Notes: a model not told the origin generated them from the sequence alone. 6,695 nt of DNA from Deltaproteobacteria bacterium (GCA_025350085.1 JANXYI010000077.1:1-6695); one strand, 5' to 3'. Counted from the first letter of the stretch, positions 1 to 5,982 are shown. A program made the numbers and translations.

Positions 1-874
1 CGACCCCGCGGACCTGGCCTCGGCCTGCCAGCTGGTGTTCCTGGCCGTGCCGCACAAGACCGCCCAGGACATCGCGGCCGCGCTGATTGAAAAGGGCGTC
101 AAGGTCGTGGACCTGTCGGCTGATTTCCGTCTGCGCGACAAGGCCACGTACGAAAAGTGGTACGCCACGGAGCACACGCACCCGGCGCTCTTGTCCGAGG
201 CCGTGTACGGCCTGCCCGAGCTGTACCGCGCGCAGATGGCCGGGGCGAGGCTCATCGCCAACCCGGGCTGCTACCCGACCTCCGCGATCCTGGGCCTGGC
301 CCCGGCGCTTCAGGCCGGGCTCATCTTTACTGACGACATCGTCATCGACGCCAAGAGCGGGACTTCCGGCGCGGGCCGCAAGGCCTCGGTGGGTACGCTC
401 TTCTGCGAGGTCAGCGACAGCTTCCGGGCCTACAACCTGACCAAACACCGCCACACCCCGGAGATCGAGCAGGAGGTGTCCCTGCTGGCCGGGGCCGCTC
501 CTGGCAAGGGCGTGGCGCTGTCCTTCAACACGCATCTCCTGCCCATCAGCCGGGGCATCCTGTCCACCATCTACACGCGCCTGAAAAGGCCCATGACGCT
601 GGCCGAGGTGCACGCGCTGTTTGTTGCGCGCTACCAGGACGAGCCGCTGGTGCGCGTGCTGCCGCTGGGCACCCTGCCGGAGACGCGCTGGGTGCGCGGG
701 ACCATGTTCTGCGACCTTGGCCTGGCCGTGGACGAGCGCATCGGCCGCTTGATCATCCTGTCAGCGATAGACAACCTCTGCCGCGGGGCCTCGGGACAGG
801 CCGTGGCTGGTGCCAATCTCATGCTCGGCCTGCCCGAGACCATGGGCCTGCCGCTTGCGCCGCTGATGCCGTAG
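1..874 (+). CDS. argC: N-acetyl-gamma-glutamyl-phosphate reductase, 5' truncated by window edge
   Basis: ArgC catalyses the NADPH-dependent reduction of N-acetyl-glutamyl-5-phosphate to N-acetyl-glutamate semialdehyde, the third step of arginine biosynthesis, in the cytoplasm. The frame is open from base 2, giving 290 visible residues. The usual length is about 310-350, so roughly 50-60 residues with the Rossmann GxxGxxG motif lie outside the window. Visible family marks are the catalytic-cysteine motif NPGCYPT (Cys at nt 269-271), the AKSGTSGAGRK segment, the KHRHTPEIEQE motif with the active-site histidine, and FNTHLLPISRGI near the middle. The GTG at 35 is internal and not the start, because homology to the family begins before it. 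The gene ends with TAG, 20 bp before a strong hairpin terminator. No other arginine gene is visible. Identification is firm. Confidence 0.96.
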   Translation, partial: DPADLASACQLVFLAVPHKTAQDIAAALIEKGVKVVDLSADFRLRDKATYEKWYATEHTHPALLSEAVYGLPELYRAQMAGARLIANPGCYPTSAILGLAPALQAGLIFTDDIVIDAKSGTSGAGRKASVGTLFCEVSDSFRAYNLTKHRHTPEIEQEVSLLAGAAPGKGVALSFNTHLLPISRGILSTIYTRLKRPMTLAEVHALFVARYQDEPLVRVLPLGTLPETRWVRGTMFCDLGLAVDERIGRLIILSAIDNLCRGASGQAVAGANLMLGLPETMGLPLAPLMP

Positions 875-893
875 ACCAACCTCTGTTGGACGC

Positions 894-936
894 AAAAAAG
901 CGCCGGACCGCTCAGGGAGTCCGGCGCTTTTCTTTT
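894..936. terminator. Bidirectional intrinsic terminator between argC and the moeA-like gene
   Basis: A perfect 13-bp inverted repeat has arms at 896-908 and 919-931 around a 10-nt loop, with stem core GCGCCGGAC / GTCCGGCGC. It is preceded by six A's (894-899) and followed by TTTTCTTTTT (928-937). Read rightward, the T tract follows the stem after argC. Read leftward, the A tract becomes a U tract after the stem for the moeA-like gene that ends at 966. One hairpin can therefore stop both converging transcripts. Confidence 0.92.
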
Positions 937-965
937 TGTGCTGCCGCAATTGTCCGGCGCTTCCG

Positions 966-2966
966 CTAATCCCCCAGGCCCAGGCCCGGGGTCATGACCA
1001 GGCCCGTGAGGCTCGTCTCGTAGCCGCCCAGGGCCTCCATGCGCCGCTGGAACTGCGGGGTCGCGATGACCTTGCGCAGGGTGACGACGCGCGGGTCGGC
1101 GAGGAACTCCGTGGGCAGGATCAGGTCGTAGCGCTCGTGGGCCAGGGGCACGAAGTCCAGCCCCAGGGCCTTGGCCGCGGCAAAGATGCCCAGGCCGCAG
1201 TCGGCAGCGCCGGTCAGCACGTTCACGGCCACGGCCATGTGCGTGTATTCCTCGCGGTCATAGCCGCGCACGGCCGCGGGTGCGATGCCCGCCACATCCA
1301 GGTGGTGGTCCAGCAATATGCGCGTACCGGCCCCGCGCTGGCGGTTGATGAAGGAGACGTCTGGCCGCGCCAGGTCGGCCACGCCCCGGATGTGCTTGGG
1401 GTTGCCCTGGGCCACGATGAGCCCCTGGTGGCGGATGGCCAGGTTGATGACCGCGAGGTCCAGGCCCGGCAGGTGCTTGTTCAAAAACGGGAAGTTGAAG
1501 TCCTTGGTCTCGGGGTCAAAGAGGTGGCAGCCCGCGAAGAGCGCGGAGCCGTTCTTGAGCGCGGTCAAGCCGCCCATGCTGCCCACGTGGCTGGATACCA
1601 GGCGCAGGGGCTCGGCCAGGCCCATGAGCTCGTTGGCAAGCAGGTCCAGGATGTTGTCGTGGCTGCCGATGTGCACCAGGACCTTGTCCAGTCCGGCCAG
1701 CGGCACCAGCAGCTCGGCCTCGATGCCCGCGTCCTGCTCCAGGCCCTCGCTCTGGGCCGGGATGCGCGTGACGGCCTGGGCCCGGGTCAGGCTGGTGATG
1801 AGCCCGGCCCCGCGGGCGAGCGGCGCGGCCACGAAGCCTTCACCCACGCGGCCCACGGCCAGGCGCACGATCTCCTCCATGCCCGGACGCGACGGGGTCT
1901 TGCGCGCCAGCCGCGCACGGATCTTCTGGCGGCCCGGCGGCTCCTGGCGCACCAGCCAGCGCACGATGGGCTCCAGCACGTCCTCCAGGCAGACCACGGC
2001 GCTCACCGGATAGCCCGGCGCGCCCACCAGGAGCCGGCCGGGGAAGTCGCCCCCCGGCTTGCCCCCCAATTTGCCAGTCGTGACGCCGAGCACAGTCGGC
2101 TTGCCCGGCATGACCGCGATGCCGTGGCACAGCACCTGGCCAAAGGCGTCGAAGGTGCTGCGGGTGAAGTCCTTGCTCCCGGCCGAGGAGCCTGCGCCCA
2201 CCACCACCACGTGCGCGCCAGCGGCCAGGGCCTGGGCCACGGCAGCCTGCAGGGCCTCGGGCCGGTCGGGCACGGGCGCGGTCCAGGAGGCTGCGGCGCC
2301 CCAGCCGGTGGCGATGGCCCGGAAGACCTGGGAGTTGGACTCGATGACCTGCCCGGGACCGGGGGTGGGCGCATCCAGGAAATTGAGCACCTCGTCGCCC
2401 GTGGGGATGAAGGTCAGGCGCACGCGCTCCCAGACCGGCACCTCGAAGATGCCCGCGGCCAGGAGCGCGCCCACGTCATAGGCCGAGAGGGTGTGGTTCT
2501 GCGGCAGCAATAGCTCCGTGGCCACGATGTCCTCGCCGATGCGGCGCACGTGCTGCCAGGGGAAGGCCGGGGCCTCGATGCGCACGGTGCTTGCGTCCAC
2601 CTGCTCCACGTGCTCGATCATGACCACGGCGTCCATGCCGTCAGGCAGGCTGTGGCCGGTGTTCACGGGCACGAAGCCCGCGCCCCTGGTCAGCGTCACC
2701 GGGCTGCCCTCGCGCGCGGCAAAGGTGTTGGCCGAGGCAACGGCGATGCCGTCCATGGCTGCGGCGTGGAAGGTGGGCGAGGAGCAGCGCGCGAAGATGG
2801 GGCCCGAGGTCACGCGGCCGCAGGATTCGTGGGCCGGGACGCGCTCCTCGCGGATGAGCGTCTGGCGGTCCAGGGCGTTTTTGGCCAGGATCACGGCCGT
2901 GTGCGGCGGGATGGTGGACAGGTAGACGTTGCGGTCGTTTGGACGCTCGTCCGTATGCTCAGCCAT
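966..2966 (-). CDS. MoeA-type molybdopterin molybdenumtransferase fused to a PBP-like (LysR substrate-binding-type) domain
   Basis: This 666-residue protein joins a full MoeA-like region (about 1-420) to a periplasmic-binding-protein-like domain (about 425-650). MoeA inserts molybdate (or tungstate) into adenylated molybdopterin to complete the cofactor of Mo/W enzymes in the cytoplasm. MoeA marks include AAMDGIAV (69-76), NTGHSLPDGMDAVVMIE (102-118), IPTGDEVL (187-194), GQVIESNSQ (205-213), VVVVGAGSSAGSKD (253-266), and GAPGYPVSA (315-323) where LPGNPVSA is usual. The C-terminal part carries RHQGLIVAQGNP (512-523) and INRQRGAGTRILL (540-552), typical of PBP-like domains attached to molybdopterin proteins. 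I see no signal peptide, so the PBP-like domain is cytoplasmic and may sense or present a ligand (inference). The start at 2966 is preferred over an ATG at 2999. It has GGAGG 7 nt upstream, and the predicted transcription start lies downstream of 2999. It appears to be a single-gene unit with its own promoter, and it converges on argC. Confidence 0.92.
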   Translation of the reverse strand: MAEHTDERPNDRNVYLSTIPPHTAVILAKNALDRQTLIREERVPAHESCGRVTSGPIFARCSSPTFHAAAMDGIAVASANTFAAREGSPVTLTRGAGFVPVNTGHSLPDGMDAVVMIEHVEQVDASTVRIEAPAFPWQHVRRIGEDIVATELLLPQNHTLSAYDVGALLAAGIFEVPVWERVRLTFIPTGDEVLNFLDAPTPGPGQVIESNSQVFRAIATGWGAAASWTAPVPDRPEALQAAVAQALAAGAHVVVVGAGSSAGSKDFTRSTFDAFGQVLCHGIAVMPGKPTVLGVTTGKLGGKPGGDFPGRLLVGAPGYPVSAVVCLEDVLEPIVRWLVRQEPPGRQKIRARLARKTPSRPGMEEIVRLAVGRVGEGFVAAPLARGAGLITSLTRAQAVTRIPAQSEGLEQDAGIEAELLVPLAGLDKVLVHIGSHDNILDLLANELMGLAEPLRLVSSHVGSMGGLTALKNGSALFAGCHLFDPETKDFNFPFLNKHLPGLDLAVINLAIRHQGLIVAQGNPKHIRGVADLARPDVSFINRQRGAGTRILLDHHLDVAGIAPAAVRGYDREEYTHMAVAVNVLTGAADCGLGIFAAAKALGLDFVPLAHERYDLILPTEFLADPRVVTLRKVIATPQFQRRMEALGGYETSLTGLVMTPGLGLGD

Positions 2967-2973
2967 GCGCGGG

Positions 2974-2978
2974 CCTCC
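2974..2978 (-). promoter_or_regulatory. Ribosome binding site fixing the start of the moeA-like gene
   Basis: GGAGG on the minus strand sits 7 nt before the ATG at 2966-2964. The in-frame ATG 11 codons upstream (2999-2997) has no such site and lies inside the palindrome next to the predicted -10 box, so it is unlikely to be translated. Confidence 0.85.
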
Positions 2979-2982
2979 GGGG

Positions 2983-3000
2983 TATGTCGAGATTGACATA
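2983..3000. promoter_or_regulatory. 18-bp palindrome, probable operator of the moeA-like gene
   Basis: A perfect inverted repeat TATGTC-N6-GACATA has arms at 2983-2988 and 2995-3000. It abuts the predicted -10 box and covers the expected transcription start (about 2993-2995), ending 4 nt before the Shine-Dalgarno. That position is typical of a repressor site. The regulator is unknown. A molybdate- or tungstate-responsive factor would fit the gene, but I cannot match the motif with confidence to ModE or to the TunR family of sulfate reducers. Confidence 0.6.
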
Positions 3001-3030
3001 TATATGCCCCAGGCAATCCTGCGCTGTCAA
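3001..3030 (-). promoter_or_regulatory. Sigma70-type promoter of the moeA-like gene
   Basis: On the minus strand a consensus -35 box TTGACA (3030-3025) is followed after 18 nt by CATATA (3006-3001), part of an AT run that continues to 2998. The exact -10 hexamer is uncertain within that run. A start near 2994 gives a leader of about 28 nt with GGAGG well placed. Confidence 0.65.
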
Positions 3031-3084
3031 GGAAGGGCGGATATTGCGGCGTTTGGTCCTTGGGGGCCTGGCGGCCCTGGCGCG

Positions 3085-3294
3085 TTACTCCGGATCATAC
3101 TCCTCGTCGTCGTCTGTGGCCGCACCGCTCTTGTCTTCCACATCCATGAGGACGTCCTCCAGCTCTCCGGCCAGGTCGTCCAGCTTGGTCCCGTAGGCGT
3201 CGAAATCCCCGGAGTCCTCGGCCTCCAGGTCGTCGAACACCTCGCGGATCAAGATAGCGGCTTTTTCCAGCTTCTTTTTGTAGATGCTCTTCAT
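3085..3294 (-). CDS. Small, highly acidic conserved-looking protein of unknown function (69 aa)
   Basis: I do not recognise this gene. The ATG at 3294 has GGAGG 6 nt upstream, which supports a real start; the frame stays open further upstream to 3375 but without a comparable site. The protein has 24 Asp/Glu and 8 Lys/Arg among 69 residues. It has a basic head (MKSIYKKKLEKA), a central amphipathic, probably helical stretch (about 10-53, with LIREVFDDLE and LDDLAGELEDVL), and an acidic tail (DDDEEYDPE). There is no membrane segment, signal peptide or cysteine. It lies 139 bp downstream of mltG and about 55 bp upstream of the promoter of the moeA-like gene, in the same direction. It may be read through from mltG or have its own promoter; I see no convincing promoter. 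The shape could fit a small helical adaptor or a nucleic-acid mimic, but no function can be assigned. Confidence 0.72.
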   Translation of the reverse strand: MKSIYKKKLEKAAILIREVFDDLEAEDSGDFDAYGTKLDDLAGELEDVLMDVEDKSGAATDDDEEYDPE

Positions 3295-3300
3295 GCGTAT

Positions 3301-3305
3301 CCTCC
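3301..3305 (-). promoter_or_regulatory. Ribosome binding site of the small acidic protein
   Basis: GGAGG on the minus strand stands 6 nt before the ATG at 3294-3292. It selects this start over upstream in-frame codons and is the main evidence that the short frame is translated. Confidence 0.75.
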
Positions 3306-3433
3306 AGACATTCACTGTCCCGTAATGTGCGCGGTGCGCGGCTGTTGCTGTGCCGCAAGCCACCCCATCTAACATTTCCCGGCTTTGGGCAAGGACAGAA
3401 ATGGGGGGCGCTTCAAGAATATCGCGAGCCGCC

Positions 3434-4546
3434 TCAGCGCCGGGTCGACCTGTAGCTGGCTGGGTCGCGGTGGCGCTGAAAGCGCGTCACGGCGCGGTTG
3501 TGCTCGTCGAGCGTGCGGCTGAACTCGTGGGAGCCGTCGCCCCTGGCCACGAAGTACACGTAGCTGTTCGCCTCGGGGCTGGCCGCGGCCTTAAGCGACT
3601 CCAGGCCGGGTGAGCAGATGGGGCCGGGCGGCAGGCCTGCGCGGGCATAGGTGTTGTACGGGTTGCCCGCGTCCAGCAGCTGGGCGCGGTGCAGGTTGCC
3701 GTCAAAGGCCTCGCCCAGGCCGTAGATGGTTGTCGGGTCGCACTGCAGGCGCATGCCGAGCCTCAGCCGGTTCACGAAGACCCCGGCAATGCGCGCGCGT
3801 TCGGAGGCCTCGCCGGTCTCGCGCTCCACCAGGGAGGCCAGGATGACGATGCGCCTGAGCTCATCGGCCGGGGGCAGGCCCTGGGGCCAGAGCTTGTGCG
3901 CCTGGCGCTCGAACTCCCGCAGCATGGCCTCCACGGCCTCAATGCCGCCGTCGTCGAAGCTGTGCGGCAGCAGGTAGGTCTGGGGGAAGAGAAAGCCCTC
4001 GGCCGAGGTCCCGGGGATGCCGTACTTTTCGAGTAGCGTGGCGTTGCTCATGGCCTGGGCAAAGGACTCGCGGCTGGCCAGGCCCTCGGCCTCGAAGAGC
4101 CGGGCCGCGGTCCACCAGGGCAGGCCCTCGCGCACCTGGACGCGGTGCTGGATGCCGCCCGTGGTGGTCAGCACGCGCAGGATCTCCTGCACGGGCCAGG
4201 CGGAACTGAGCAGAAATTCGCCCGCGCGGGCCGAGCCCATGCGGCTGTGCAGCTTGGCCAGGAAAAGGAAGGCGTAGGGGCTGCGGATGAGGCCCTGGCG
4301 CTCCAGCTCAGTGGCGATGGCGGGCAGGGAGAGGCCCGGGCGGATGAGCACCACCACCTCGCGCCCCGGCACCTCGGCCGGGCCGAGGAGCACCACCGTA
4401 CCCACGGTCAGCGCCAAGGCCAGGGTCAGCACAAAACCGGCCAGGGTCCACAGCAGGGGCCTCAGGCGGGATTTTGGCTGATCCAGGCTTCCAGGATCTG
4501 GACCGCTGCCTGGCTGTCCAGCTTGTCTTTCCTCTTCCGGCTGCAC
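3434..4546 (-). CDS. mltG: Endolytic murein transglycosylase MltG (YceG-like)
   Basis: MltG cleaves nascent peptidoglycan strands in the inner-membrane/periplasm zone and is thought to set glycan chain length by ending polymerisation. The 370-residue product has a Pro/Glu-rich cytoplasmic tail (1-28) and one membrane segment (about 31-54, LLWTLAGFVLTLALAL). A LysM-like region follows (about 60-105), then the catalytic YceG domain. Family marks are EGFLFPQTY (183-191), ILASLVERETG (235-245, with Glu241 the likely catalytic acid), and VFVNRLRLGMRLQCDPTTIYGLG (256-278). Near the end are NPYNTY, GLPPGPICSPG and YFVARGDGSHEF. Length is normal for the family. The start codon is GTG, chosen because GGAGG lies 7 nt upstream. 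This start lies inside ruvX, giving an 85-nt overlap and arguing for coupled translation in one operon. Identification is firm. Confidence 0.95.
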   Translation of the reverse strand: MQPEEERQAGQPGSGPDPGSLDQPKSRLRPLLWTLAGFVLTLALALTVGTVVLLGPAEVPGREVVVLIRPGLSLPAIATELERQGLIRSPYAFLFLAKLHSRMGSARAGEFLLSSAWPVQEILRVLTTTGGIQHRVQVREGLPWWTAARLFEAEGLASRESFAQAMSNATLLEKYGIPGTSAEGFLFPQTYLLPHSFDDGGIEAVEAMLREFERQAHKLWPQGLPPADELRRIVILASLVERETGEASERARIAGVFVNRLRLGMRLQCDPTTIYGLGEAFDGNLHRAQLLDAGNPYNTYARAGLPPGPICSPGLESLKAAASPEANSYVYFVARGDGSHEFSRTLDEHNRAVTRFQRHRDPASYRSTRR

Positions 4547-4875
4547 AGACCGGCCTCCTTCAACTGTTCTTCCGCTGCAGCGGAACTCAGGCGTTCGTCC
4601 ACGAGATGTATGGGACAGCTGACGCGCCTGGCCAGGCTCTCGGCGAAGTTGCGCGCCTGGCGGGTGGTCAGGGAGTCGCCGCCGTCCATGGTCAGGGGCA
4701 GGCCCACCACAACTGCCCCCACGCCCTCGGCCTCGATGAGCCCTACGAGTTCCGCGAACAGGCTGTCGCGCGTGGTGCGGGCGATGCTTTGCCGGGCAAA
4801 GGCCATGCGGCCTTCCGGGTCGGTGATGGCCAGACCCACGCGTTTGGTGCCGAAGTCGATGCCGAGCGTACGCAT
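4462..4875 (-). CDS. ruvX: Putative Holliday junction resolvase / pre-16S rRNA nuclease RuvX (YqgF)
   Basis: The 137-residue product is a complete RNase H-fold protein of the YqgF family, which acts in maturation of the 16S rRNA 5' end in E. coli and has also been linked to Holliday junction resolution. Marks in order are LGIDFGTKRVGLAITDPEG (4-22, with Asp7), AVVVGLPLTMDGG (54-66), VDERLSSAAAEE (92-103, with Glu94), and KLDSQAAVQILEAW (118-131, with Asp120). The three acidic residues make up the expected metal site. The ATG at 4875 is preceded only by a weak AGGG-type ribosome site, but homology begins at residue 2 or 3, so the start is secure. It is the first gene of the ruvX-mltG operon, and its last 85 nt also encode the start of mltG in another frame. 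Confidence 0.96.
   Translation of the reverse strand: MRTLGIDFGTKRVGLAITDPEGRMAFARQSIARTTRDSLFAELVGLIEAEGVGAVVVGLPLTMDGGDSLTTRQARNFAESLARRVSCPIHLVDERLSSAAAEEQLKEAGLCSRKRKDKLDSQAAVQILEAWISQNPA
4554..4558 (-). promoter_or_regulatory. Internal ribosome binding site for mltG inside ruvX
   Basis: The minus strand reads AAGGAGG within the ruvX codons for LKEAGL; GGAGG is 7 nt before the GTG at 4546-4544. It decides the mltG start and shows that the overlap with ruvX is genuine and not an over-extended frame. Confidence 0.85.
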
Positions 4876-4939
4876 GGATGTCCCTGCCTCTGCCGCGCGC
4901 TCAGGTTCGCTCTCGATGCCGAAGCCGCGTGGCCGCGCG

Positions 4940-4969
4940 AGTGTGCGTCGCGAGGCCAGGGCCTGTCAA
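4940..4969 (-). promoter_or_regulatory. Candidate promoter of the ruvX-mltG operon
   Basis: On the minus strand a consensus -35 TTGACA (4969-4964) is followed after 18 nt by CACACT (4945-4940), which matches the -10 consensus at three of six positions. The leader would be about 55-60 nt. The -35 box directly adjoins the GGTTTTGG array on its upstream side. The -35 is strong and the -10 weak. Confidence 0.45.
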
Positions 4970-4970
4970 T

Positions 4971-5020
4971 GGTTTTGGTCTGGGGTTTTGGTTTGGGGTT
5001 TTGGTCCGGTTTTGGGCTGG
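4971..5020. repeat. Tandem GGTTTTGG array in the ruvX / lepB intergenic region
   Basis: Four copies of GGTTTTGG begin at 4971, 4984, 4997 and 5008, with spacings of 13, 13 and 11 bp. The two middle copies extend to GGGGTTTTGGT. On the plus strand the array is made only of G and T apart from a few C's. On the minus strand it shows A4 tracts in CCAAAACC blocks immediately upstream of the ruvX -35 box. It could form a G-quadruplex or bend DNA, or it could be a row of protein sites. A frame runs through it in phase with lepB, but the repetitive translation (WGFGLGFW) does not look like protein. Confidence 0.85.
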
Positions 5021-5041
5021 CGGTGCGGCCGGGGCCGGGCG

Positions 5042-5069
5042 CTTGTTTTCAGCCTGGGGGCGATGTAAT
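5042..5069 (+). promoter_or_regulatory. Weak candidate promoter of lepB
   Basis: TGTAAT (5064-5069) matches the -10 consensus at five of six positions. A poor -35-like CTTGTT or TTGTTT lies 15-16 bp upstream (5042-5048). Transcription from here would begin near 5076, after the upstream in-frame ATG at 5068, and would therefore favour the start at 5107. The spacing is short and the -35 is poor. Confidence 0.3.
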
Positions 5070-5106
5070 GTCTGCTGTCGGCACGCCGAGACGCAAGAGA
5101 GCACCC

Positions 5107-5961
5107 ATGCATTTGAACCTGCCGTCCACACCAGCGCCCGGCGACCCTGCCGGGATCAGACCCCGCAAGCCGTGGCTGGCCGGGCTGTTGTCCTTCCTGG
5201 TGCCGGGCCTGGGCCAAGCGTACAACGGCCGGAGCCGCCGGGGCCTGATCCTGCTTGGCCTTGGCTGCGCCTGGCAGCTTTTGGGCATCGGCGCGGCCGA
5301 GACCTTCAACTGGTGGGCCGTGTCCCTGGCCGGCTATGTCCTGTTCTCCTGCTACGCCGCCTGGGAGGCCCTCTGCGCGGCCAAGGCCCTGCATGACTAC
5401 CGCCCCGGCCCGGGGAACAGCCTGCCTGTCTACCTGGGCCTTGTGGTGGCCCTGGCCACGGTCTCGCTCCTGGCTGGCGTGGCCGAGCGCCAGTTCTTCC
5501 CCATCTACACCGTGGCCCAGACCTCCATGCGCCCGACCCTGCGCACCGGCGACCGCCTGCGCTGCAAGGCCCTGCGCCCGCGCGACATCATCCGCCGCGG
5601 CCAGCTCGTGGTCTTTGAGTACCCTGGCAAGCAGCCGCTGACCTTGGTCAAGCGCGTGGTGGGCCTGCCGGGCGAGGTGGTGGAGGTGGAGGATGGGCTG
5701 GTCTACGTCAACGGCGACCCCATCGAGGAGGGCTACTATGCCTCCCGCAGCAAGGACGCCCAGAGCCTGGACATGCCGCCCGCGCGCCTGGCGCCGGACG
5801 AGTACTACGTCCTGGGCGACAACCGCCACGCCAGCTTCGACTCGCGCAGCTACGGGCCGGTGAACCGCACACGCATGCTGGCCACTCCGCTCTACGTCAT
5901 CTGGTCCGTGGGCAGCGACGGCGAGTGGCGAGGCGACCGCATCGGTCTGCCTGCCAGATGA
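5107..5961 (+). CDS. lepB: Type I signal peptidase with additional N-terminal membrane segments
   Basis: Signal peptidase I removes signal peptides from exported proteins at the outer face of the inner membrane, using a Ser/Lys dyad. In the 284-residue product the catalytic serine is Ser140 in TVAQTSMRPTLRTGD. The general base is Lys182 in LVKRVVGLPGEVVEV. The conserved YVLGDNRHASFDSRSYGPV box is at 234-252. Before this lies an extra hydrophobic N-terminal region with about four membrane segments (roughly 23-38, 46-64, 68-90, 106-124). It begins with KPWLAGLLSFLVPGLGQAYNG, a PGLGQxYNG motif seen in several small membrane proteins. The start is uncertain: ATG 5107 follows AAGAGAG by 5 nt, while ATG 5068 follows a G run and would add 13 residues. 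The gene is divergent from ruvX and ends 30 bp from the converging kinase gene, with no clear terminator. Confidence 0.93.
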   Translation: MHLNLPSTPAPGDPAGIRPRKPWLAGLLSFLVPGLGQAYNGRSRRGLILLGLGCAWQLLGIGAAETFNWWAVSLAGYVLFSCYAAWEALCAAKALHDYRPGPGNSLPVYLGLVVALATVSLLAGVAERQFFPIYTVAQTSMRPTLRTGDRLRCKALRPRDIIRRGQLVVFEYPGKQPLTLVKRVVGLPGEVVEVEDGLVYVNGDPIEEGYYASRSKDAQSLDMPPARLAPDEYYVLGDNRHASFDSRSYGPVNRTRMLATPLYVIWSVGSDGEWRGDRIGLPAR

Positions 5962-5982
5962 CCCCGGGCCTGCCTGCCAGAT
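5947..5982. repeat. 13-bp direct repeat at the end of lepB
   Basis: CTGCCTGCCAGAT occurs at 5947-5959 and again at 5970-5982, 23 bp apart. The first copy includes the last lepB codons and the T of its TGA stop. The second fills the 30-bp gap before the stop of the converging kinase gene. A local duplication is the simplest explanation. Confidence 0.75.

Noticed and set aside
936..2513. Long plus-strand open frame of 525 codons
   Set aside because: It lies wholly opposite the moeA-like gene. The translation is His/Gln/Gly/Ala-rich with no family motif, as expected for an antisense shadow in high-GC DNA.
3031..3084. GGGCC / GGCCC stem downstream of the acidic protein gene as its terminator
   Set aside because: The stem is short and no U tract follows it on the minus strand. 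The transcript may continue into the moeA-like gene, but I cannot show it.
3338..3356. Small GC stem GCGGC / GCCGC in the leader of the acidic protein gene
   Set aside because: A 5-bp stem with a 9-nt loop is expected by chance in DNA this GC-rich, and there is no T run or conserved riboswitch feature.
3407..3441. Inverted repeat GGCGCT / AGCGCC at the end of mltG as a terminator
   Set aside because: There is only a 6-bp stem, a 23-nt loop and no U tract on the minus strand, so it is too weak to call.
4474..5067. Upstream extension of the lepB frame to 4474
   Set aside because: The frame is open only because of high GC. It runs antisense to ruvX and through the GGTTTTGG array, and the translation has no signal peptidase similarity before about 5150.
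4966..5829. Minus-strand open frame of 287 codons opposite lepB
   Set aside because: It is rich in Ala, Gln, His and Gly without motifs, and lies opposite a confidently identified gene. It is a shadow.
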